Part shown: piece by piece, positions 58,513 through 64,000 of the stretch | Layout: every line of letters begins with the position of its first letter | Numbering within the stretch: position 1 is the first letter of the stretch | NCBI RefSeq assembly: GCF_003261175.1 | Contig: NZ_QLNP01000062.1 | Coordinates: forward strand, 248,001 to 312,000 | Reading direction: 5' to 3' | DNA: 64,000 nt | Source: Arthrobacter globiformis | GTDB lineage: Bacteria; Actinomycetota; Actinomycetes; Actinomycetales; Micrococcaceae | Program-made: the position numbers and the translations under genes | Notes under the pieces: generated by a model | Databases searched by the model: none | The model's input: the letters and a program-made list of their open reading frames with translations, nothing else | Told to the model about the DNA's origin: nothing

Positions 58513-60024
58513 TTAGTTGGAGGGGAAGTTGTAGGAGGCGCCGGAGGCGTGGGTGGGCTCGGGCCAACGGGAGGTGACGACCTTGCCGCGGGTGTAGAAG
58601 GAGACGCCTTCGGGGCCGTAGATGTGCTTGTCGCCGAAGAGGGAGGCCTTCCAGCCGCCGAAGGAGTGGTACGCCACCGGAACCGGGAGGGGTACGTTGA
58701 TGCCGATCATGCCGACGGTGACGGAACGCTGGAACTTGCGGGCGGCGGCGCCGGAGGAGGTGAAGATGGCGGTGCCGTTGCCGTAGGGGTTGGAGTTGAT
58801 CAGCTTGATGCCGTCTTCCAAAGTATCAACGCGGACGACGACGAGGACGGGTCCGAAGATCTCCTCCTGGTACGCGGTCATTTCGGTCTTGACGTGGTCG
58901 AGCACGGTGGGGCCGACCCAGAAGCCGTCTTCGTGGCCGGGGACGACGAGGTCGCGGCCGTCGACGACCATCGCGGCTCCGGCGGCTTCGGCCTCGGTGA
59001 CGATCCTGACGATCCTTTCCTTGGAGGCGGGCGTGATGACCGGGCCCATTTCGGCGCCGGGCACGGTGCCGTTGTTGACCTTGACGGCGACGGCGCGTTC
59101 TTCAACCTTCTTGACCAGCAGGTCCGCGGCGTCCCCGACGGCGACGGCGACTGAGATGGCCATGCAGCGTTCACCGGCGGAGCCGAACGCGGCGGCGGCG
59201 AGGTGGTCGGCGGCGTTGTCCAGGTCGGCGTCGGGCAGGATGATGGCGTGGTTCTTCGCTCCGCCCAGGGCCTGGACGCGCTTGCCGTGGGCGGTGGCGG
59301 TCTCGTGGACGTACTTGGCGATCGGGGTGGAGCCGACGAAGGAGATGCCGTCCACGTCCGGGTGGGTCAGCAGCCCGTCAACGGTTTCCTTGTCACCGTG
59401 CAGGACCTGGAACACGCCGTCCGGCAGGCCTGCCTGCTTCCAGAGCTTGGCCAGCAGCAGCGAGGCGGAGGGGTCGCGTTCGGAGGGCTTGAGGATGAAC
59501 GCGTTGCCGGTGGCGATCGCCATTGGGGCCATCCACAGCGGCACCATGACCGGGAAGTTGAACGGGGTAATGCCGGCGACCACGCCGAGGGGCTCGCGGA
59601 AGGAGAAGACATCGATGCCGGTGGAGACCTGGTCGGAGTAGTCGCCCTTGAGCAGGGACGGGATGCCGCAGGCGAACTCGATGACTTCCAGGCCGCGGCC
59701 GATCTCGCCCTTGGCGTCCGAGATGACCTTGCCGTGTTCGGCGGTGATCAGTTCTGCGAGTTCGTTGACGTGCTCGGCGACGAGTTCGCGGAACTTGAAC
59801 AGCACGGCGGTGCGCTTGGCCAGGGAGATGTCGCCCCAGGAGTCGGCAGCGGCGCGGGCTGCGGCGACGGTGTTGTCCAGGTCGGCCCGGTTGGCCAGGC
59901 GCAGCTCGGCGCTGACCTGGCCGGTGGCCGGGTTGTAGACGTTCGTGGTGCGGTCGCCTTCGCCGGCGGTCTCGGCGCCGTTGATGAAGTGGTTGATGGT
60001 GGTGGTGACGGTCGTCGTTGACAT
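58513..60024 (-). CDS. iolA: methylmalonate-semialdehyde dehydrogenase
   Basis: This CoA-acylating aldehyde dehydrogenase, IolA/MmsA, converts malonate semialdehyde to acetyl-CoA, the last inositol step, and also serves valine breakdown. The 503-residue product has VVAGITPFNFPVMVPLWM, FVGSTPIAKYVHE, the nucleophile Cys287 in GSAGERCMAISVAVAVG and the EIFGPVLVVVR segment. The R of GERC and the PLPVPVAYHSFGG end are typical of MmsA. AAGGAAG stands 8 nt before the ATG. The far longer upstream frame overlaps iolD and is rejected. Confidence 0.93.
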   Translation of the reverse strand: MSTTTVTTTINHFINGAETAGEGDRTTNVYNPATGQVSAELRLANRADLDNTVAAARAAADSWGDISLAKRTAVLFKFRELVAEHVNELAELITAEHGKVISDAKGEIGRGLEVIEFACGIPSLLKGDYSDQVSTGIDVFSFREPLGVVAGITPFNFPVMVPLWMAPMAIATGNAFILKPSERDPSASLLLAKLWKQAGLPDGVFQVLHGDKETVDGLLTHPDVDGISFVGSTPIAKYVHETATAHGKRVQALGGAKNHAIILPDADLDNAADHLAAAAFGSAGERCMAISVAVAVGDAADLLVKKVEERAVAVKVNNGTVPGAEMGPVITPASKERIVRIVTEAEAAGAAMVVDGRDLVVPGHEDGFWVGPTVLDHVKTEMTAYQEEIFGPVLVVVRVDTLEDGIKLINSNPYGNGTAIFTSSGAAARKFQRSVTVGMIGINVPLPVPVAYHSFGGWKASLFGDKHIYGPEGVSFYTRGKVVTSRWPEPTHASGASYNFPSN

Positions 60025-60056
60025 AGAGATGACTTCCTTGGTCTGTGGCTTGGGGG

Positions 60057-62012
60057 TCAGCCGAGCAGCTTGCGCTGGCGGGATTTGTGGTCGATGTAGG
60101 TCTGGAAGGCCTGCTTGGTGGAGTCGAGTTCCGAAACTGCGGAGACGGGCACGTCCCACCAGGATTCGGAGCTCGGCGCGTCCAGCAGGGGGTCGGATTC
60201 GACGTGGATCACGATCGGGCCGCCGCGCTCGGGTGCGGCCTTGGCGTCGCGGATGGCCTGTTCGAGTTCGGCGATGGCCTTCTCGCCGGGTTCGATCCGG
60301 ATCACCTTCACGCCGAGGGACTCGGCGTTCAGGGCCAGGTCCACCGGGAGGGTCTCGCCCTCGTCGAAGCTGTGCTGTTCCTCGTCCAGGACGCGGTACT
60401 GGGTGCCGAAGCGCTGCGAGCCGAGCGATTCGGACAGCGAGCCGATGGAGGCGTAGCCGTGGTTCTGGATCAGGACCACGATCAGCTTGATCCGTTCGGC
60501 GACGGCGGTGACCAGTTCGGTGTGCATCATCAGGTAGGAGCCGTCCCCCACCATCACGACGACGTCGCGCTGGGTGCCGCCCTTGGCGGCCTCGGCAAGC
60601 GCTGCGCGCTTGACGCCCAGCCCGCCGGGGATTTCGTAGCCCATGCAGGAGTAGGCGTACTCGACGTGGTAGCCGAACGGGTCGCGGACCCGCCACATCT
60701 TGTGCAGGTCACCGGGCAGGGAGCCTGCGGCGCAGATGACCACGTCGGAGGCGTCCATGGCCCGGTTGGTGGCACCGATGATCTCGTTCTGCGCCGGCAG
60801 GGGGCTGAAGCGCGTGTCGAAGGCCGTATCCACCGTGGTGTTCCAGCGCTGCTTTTCGGCGGCGATCTGCTGCTCGAGGTCGGCGCCCACGCGGTAGCCG
60901 CCCAGTGCGTGGTTGAGCTTGACCAGTGCCTTGCGGGCGTCCGCCACGATCGGCAGCGAGGTGCCGTGCTTGTACGCGTCGATCGGTGCGACGTTGATGT
61001 TGATGAACTTCAGGTCCGGGTTCTGGAACGCGGTCCGGGACGCGGTGGTGAAGTCCTCGTAGCGGGTGCCGATGCCGATGATCAGGTCCGCTTCGGCTGC
61101 AAGGGCGTTGGCCGCCGTCGTGCCGGTGGAGCCGATGGCGCCGAGGGAGTACTTGTGGTCCCAGGGCAGGACGCCGACGCCGGCCTGCGTGTTGCCCACC
61201 GGGATGCCGGTCAGCTCGGCAAACTTCGCGAGTTCCTCGTTGGCGTACGCGTACAGGACGCCGCCGCCTGCGATGATCAGCGGCCGCTTCGCGGCCCGGA
61301 TGGCGTCGGCGGCACGGGCGATGTCGTCGTCGTCGGCTTCCGGGCGGCGGATCCGCCACTCACGCTCGGCGAGGAATTCTTCGGGCACGTCGAAGGCCTC
61401 GGCCTGGACGTCCTGGGGCAGCGAGATGGTGACCGCGCCGGTCTCGGCCGGGTCGGTGAGGACGCGCAGGCCGTGGTGGAACGCGGAGAACAGCTGCTCC
61501 GGGCGGGTGACCCGGTCGAAGAACTTGGACAGCGGCCGGAACGCGTCGTTGACCGTGAGGTCGTAGGCGTAGGGCTGTTCGAGCTGCTGCAGCACCGGGT
61601 CCGCGGCACGCGTGGCGAACGTGTCGGACGGCAGCAGCAGGACCGGCAACCGGTTCGTGGTGGCCAAAGCGGCACCGGTGAGCAGGTTGGACGAGCCCGG
61701 ACCGATGGAGGTGCTGATCGCGAAGGTCTGGCGGCGGCGGGTGTGCCGGGCGTAGCCCACGGCTTGGTGGGACTGGGCCTGCTCGTTCCGGCCCTGGTAG
61801 TACGGCATGATCGTCGGATCGAGCTGCTGGTACTGCTTCAGGGCCTGGCCCACACCGGCCACGTTGCCGTGCCCGAAAATGCCGAACGTGCCCGGAATCA
61901 GGCGTTCGCGGAAATCGACCCCACCCACGGAATCAACGGTGTACTGCTTGGAAAGGTACTCGACCACGGCCTGCGCCATCGTCATCCGGCGGGTTCCTGT
62001 ATTCGTCCCCAT
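60057..62012 (-). CDS. iolD: 3D-(3,5/4)-trihydroxycyclohexane-1,2-dione hydrolase
   Basis: IolD is a ThDP enzyme that opens the ring of the diketone to 5-deoxy-glucuronate. The 651-residue product has the FGHGNVAGVGQALKQ start region, RHTRRRQTFAISTSIGPGSS, the GGGVLYAYANEELAKFAELT mid-domain and the ThDP motif VMVGDGSYLMMHTELVTAV leading to IQNHGYAS. The length fits IolD, which is longer than acetolactate synthase. GGAG stands 9 nt before the ATG. It lies between the Cgl0159-like gene and iolA. Confidence 0.93.
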   Translation of the reverse strand: MGTNTGTRRMTMAQAVVEYLSKQYTVDSVGGVDFRERLIPGTFGIFGHGNVAGVGQALKQYQQLDPTIMPYYQGRNEQAQSHQAVGYARHTRRRQTFAISTSIGPGSSNLLTGAALATTNRLPVLLLPSDTFATRAADPVLQQLEQPYAYDLTVNDAFRPLSKFFDRVTRPEQLFSAFHHGLRVLTDPAETGAVTISLPQDVQAEAFDVPEEFLAEREWRIRRPEADDDDIARAADAIRAAKRPLIIAGGGVLYAYANEELAKFAELTGIPVGNTQAGVGVLPWDHKYSLGAIGSTGTTAANALAAEADLIIGIGTRYEDFTTASRTAFQNPDLKFININVAPIDAYKHGTSLPIVADARKALVKLNHALGGYRVGADLEQQIAAEKQRWNTTVDTAFDTRFSPLPAQNEIIGATNRAMDASDVVICAAGSLPGDLHKMWRVRDPFGYHVEYAYSCMGYEIPGGLGVKRAALAEAAKGGTQRDVVVMVGDGSYLMMHTELVTAVAERIKLIVVLIQNHGYASIGSLSESLGSQRFGTQYRVLDEEQHSFDEGETLPVDLALNAESLGVKVIRIEPGEKAIAELEQAIRDAKAAPERGGPIVIHVESDPLLDAPSSESWWDVPVSAVSELDSTKQAFQTYIDHKSRQRKLLG

Positions 62013-62018
62013 GGGAAG

Positions 62019-62954
62019 TTACTCCGATACTTCTGTGGTGTGGTGGAGGAGTGATGCGGCTGCGGCGACCGCTCCGGCAACGTCGCCGTCCTGCGGGTAC
62101 AACAGGGTCCGGCCGACGGTGAGTCCCTGCACGCCGGGCAGGGCGAGGGCGGCTCCCCAGGTGGAGAACACCTCCTCCTGCGTGCCTGCCGGGTCCCCGC
62201 CCAGCAGCACGGTGGGCATGGTGGTGGCGGCCATGACGCGTTCCATCTCGGCAACGACCGGCAGCTTCATCCAGGTGTAGGCGCTGGTGGAGCCCAAGCC
62301 CTCGGCGATGGCGATGGACTTGACCACGGCGTCCGGGGTCAGGTCGTTGCGGACCCGGCCGTTCTCCCGGACGGACAGGAAGGGCTCCACCATGGCGATG
62401 AGCTTGCGTTCGGCCAGCGAGTCGATGGCCCTCGCCGTGGCCTCGAGCAACGCAACAGTGTCCGGGTCGCCGAGGCAGATGCGGGTCAGCATCTTGCCGC
62501 CGTCCGCGCCCAGTTCCTCCAGCGCCGCGGCGGTGTGGCCGGTGAAGCGGTCGTCGAATTCGTTGACGAGGCCGGCGAGGCCGCCGCGGTTCATCGAACC
62601 GAAGACGAGCTTGCCTTCGAGGGCGCCCAGCAGCAGCAGGTCGTCCATGATGTCCGGGGAAGCCAGGATGCCGTCGACTGCCGGGTTGGCCAGCGCGATC
62701 TGCAGCCGGTCCAGGAGCTGGCGGCGGTCGGCCATGGCCACCGGGTCGTTGCCGACTGAGAGGGCGCCGCGGGCCGGGTGGTCGGCGGCGACGATGAAGT
62801 TCTGCCGGCCGTGCTTCAGGCCGGGGTGGCGGCGGCGGGCCTTGGCGGCCCGGGCCACGGCGTCCGGGTCTTCGAGCCGGATGGTGCTCAGGTGTTCGTA
62901 GCGGCGGGGGTTGTCATCCACCGCGAGGGCAGCGGAACCGGGGTTGAGGCTCAC
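62019..62954 (-). CDS. Cgl0159-like (beta/alpha)8-fold aldolase family protein
   Basis: This 311-residue protein resembles the Cgl0159 group of class I aldolase-like TIM barrels found in actinobacterial inositol clusters. Segments are LKHGRQNFIVAADHPARG, ASPDIMDDLLLLGALEGK, MVEPFLSVRENGRV, TSAYTWMKLPVVAEMERV and PTVLLGGDPAGTQEEV. The Lys of WMKLP is a candidate Schiff-base residue. It may cleave 2-deoxy-5-keto-gluconate-6-phosphate in place of IolJ, giving malonate semialdehyde and dihydroxyacetone phosphate. The GTG start overlaps the iolC stop as GTGA and has AAGGAG upstream. Confidence 0.8.
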   Translation of the reverse strand: MSLNPGSAALAVDDNPRRYEHLSTIRLEDPDAVARAAKARRRHPGLKHGRQNFIVAADHPARGALSVGNDPVAMADRRQLLDRLQIALANPAVDGILASPDIMDDLLLLGALEGKLVFGSMNRGGLAGLVNEFDDRFTGHTAAALEELGADGGKMLTRICLGDPDTVALLEATARAIDSLAERKLIAMVEPFLSVRENGRVRNDLTPDAVVKSIAIAEGLGSTSAYTWMKLPVVAEMERVMAATTMPTVLLGGDPAGTQEEVFSTWGAALALPGVQGLTVGRTLLYPQDGDVAGAVAAAASLLHHTTEVSE

Positions 62955-63967
62955 AGGGCCGCTCCTTCGGGAACAGAAATGGTGGGGACAGCATCGCCGG
63001 GAACCAGGCGTCCGCGTTCGGCGAGCAGCGTGGTGACCTCGGCCGGCGTGGGCATCGCATCGGCGCAGGACAGCCGGGAGGCAACGATGGCGCCGGCAGC
63101 GTTCGCGTAATCCAGGACCTGTGCCAGCGGCCAGCCGGAGAGCAGTCCGTGTACGAACGCGCCGCCGAAGGAGTCGCCGGCGCCCAGGCCGTTGACGGTC
63201 TCAACCGGAACCGGGGCGGAGACCACTCGCTCGGTGCGGGTCTTGGCCATCACGCCTTCCGGGCCGAGCTTCACGACGGCGATTTCGACACCGGCGTCCA
63301 GCAGGCGGTCGGCCTGCTCATCCGGGGTGCCCGGGCCCACGGCCACAGAGCATTCCTGGTCGTTGCCGATGGCGACAGTGACGTGCGGCAGGATCCGGGC
63401 CACCTGCTCCCGGGCTTCCTCCTCGGAAGCCCAGAACATGGGGCGGTAGTCGAGGTCCAGGATGGTGTACTGGCCGGCCGTGAGGCCGGTGCGGGGCCGC
63501 GCTTCGTGGGCCGTGATGTGCGCTTCGCGGCTCGGCTCCTGGCACAGGCCGGTCACGGTGGACCAGAAGATCTGCGCATCGCGGATGGCGGCCGTGTCGA
63601 GCTCGTCGGCCTTGATCTGCAGGTCCGGTGCCGTGGGAAACCGGCCGTAGAAGTACAGCGGGAAATCATGCGGGGGCTGGATGGCGCAGAACGTCGCGGG
63701 TGTCTGGAGCCCTTGGACCGGGCTGACGAAAGAATCATCGACGCCGAACTTTTCCAGTTCGCGGTGCAAGTACGTACCGAAAGGGTCATCGCCGGTGCGG
63801 GTGATAACGCCGGTCCGGCGGCCATGGCGGGCGGCGGCAACAGCAACGTTGGACGGCGAGCCACCGAGGTACTTGCCGAAGGACGTCACATCCTCCAGCC
63901 CCACCCCGATGTCGTTCGGGTAGATATCAACGCTGATTCGCCCGATCGTGAGCAGTTCGTGGGTCAC
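62951..63967 (-). CDS. iolC: 5-dehydro-2-deoxygluconokinase
   Basis: IolC phosphorylates 2-deoxy-5-keto-gluconate at C6. The 338-residue PfkB/ribokinase-family product has the N-terminal signature GGSPSNVAVAAARHG and the C-terminal active-site motif NGLGAGDSFGGAFVHGL with the catalytic Asp. YFYGRFPTAPDL and LDLDYRPMFWASEEEA are typical of IolC. The start is GTG, with AAAGG about 12 nt upstream. It is the first gene of the operon; only 33 bases of upstream DNA are in the window, so its promoter lies outside or at the very edge. Confidence 0.92.
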   Translation of the reverse strand: MTHELLTIGRISVDIYPNDIGVGLEDVTSFGKYLGGSPSNVAVAAARHGRRTGVITRTGDDPFGTYLHRELEKFGVDDSFVSPVQGLQTPATFCAIQPPHDFPLYFYGRFPTAPDLQIKADELDTAAIRDAQIFWSTVTGLCQEPSREAHITAHEARPRTGLTAGQYTILDLDYRPMFWASEEEAREQVARILPHVTVAIGNDQECSVAVGPGTPDEQADRLLDAGVEIAVVKLGPEGVMAKTRTERVVSAPVPVETVNGLGAGDSFGGAFVHGLLSGWPLAQVLDYANAAGAIVASRLSCADAMPTPAEVTTLLAERGRLVPGDAVPTISVPEGAAL

Positions 63968-64000
63968 GGTGATCGTGGACCTTTCTTTTGGATCTCAACC

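Noticed and set aside
58270-60696. Long upstream extensions of the iolG and iolA frames
   Set aside because: They overlap iolE and iolD in another frame and have shadow-like composition. The internal ATGs have good ribosome sites and match family N-termini.

Overview
The window reads as chromosomal DNA of a high-GC actinobacterium of the Micrococcaceae, most like Arthrobacter or Pseudarthrobacter. The basis is strongly G/C-biased third codon positions, frequent GTG and TTG starts with clear AAGGAG-type ribosome sites, and gene families typical of that group (DUF6318-like lipoprotein, Cgl0159-like protein in an inositol cluster, many GntR-controlled sugar clusters with MFS carriers). No rRNA, tRNA, insertion sequence, phage gene or CRISPR array was seen. 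The left end holds the start of an unknown gene, and the right end stops just upstream of iolC.

Positions 1-5281 carry a gamma-glutamyltransferase family enzyme, the Tex RNA-binding protein and a small unknown gene. Positions 5278-13976 are a GntR-controlled operon. It encodes a xylose-isomerase-like TIM barrel, a fused DhaK-DhaL kinase, an RpiB-type isomerase, a 3-hydroxyacyl-CoA-dehydrogenase-like oxidoreductase, an SDR, a 31-residue membrane peptide, an MFS carrier and a divergent triosephosphate isomerase homologue. Kinase, TPI homologue and RpiB match the L-erythrulose to D-erythrose-4-phosphate route (LerK, LerI, DerI), so the operon probably degrades a C4 or C5 polyol or acid. Three near-identical palindromes mark its regulator's likely operators.

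Positions 14052-24595 hold an Old Yellow Enzyme, a patatin-like lipase behind a 19-codon leader peptide with alternative RNA hairpins, two exported proteins, an NCS1 permease, an FMN-binding protein, an orphan Vsr endonuclease, a divergent two-component pair and a TetR regulator. Positions 24619-28159 are an McrBC type IV restriction pair whose McrC lacks the usual catalytic lysine. Then come a thioesterase, a heterodimeric ABC exporter, and a MarR-controlled drug exporter with a coiled-coil tail.

Positions 35843-41172 join a ThDP decarboxylase-like enzyme, an agmatinase-family ureohydrolase, an XRE-cupin regulator and a sodium:solute symporter. This looks like arginine or guanidino-compound use. 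Positions 41340-45398 carry an acidic protein, a rubrerythrin-VIT iron transporter, a matrixin-like metallopeptidase and a LOG family protein. Positions 45553-48652 repeat the SDR/MFS/GntR theme of the first operon.

Positions 49225-63967 centre on myo-inositol catabolism. A GntR/UTRA regulator with iolB lies on the plus strand. The long minus-strand operon runs iolC, Cgl0159-like, iolD, iolA, iolE-like, iolG, iolH, iolT. A divergent MarR/MFS pair with a 71-bp palindromic control region separates the two. Several families of long intergenic inverted repeats recur across the window, mostly at operon ends but once inside the iol operon.
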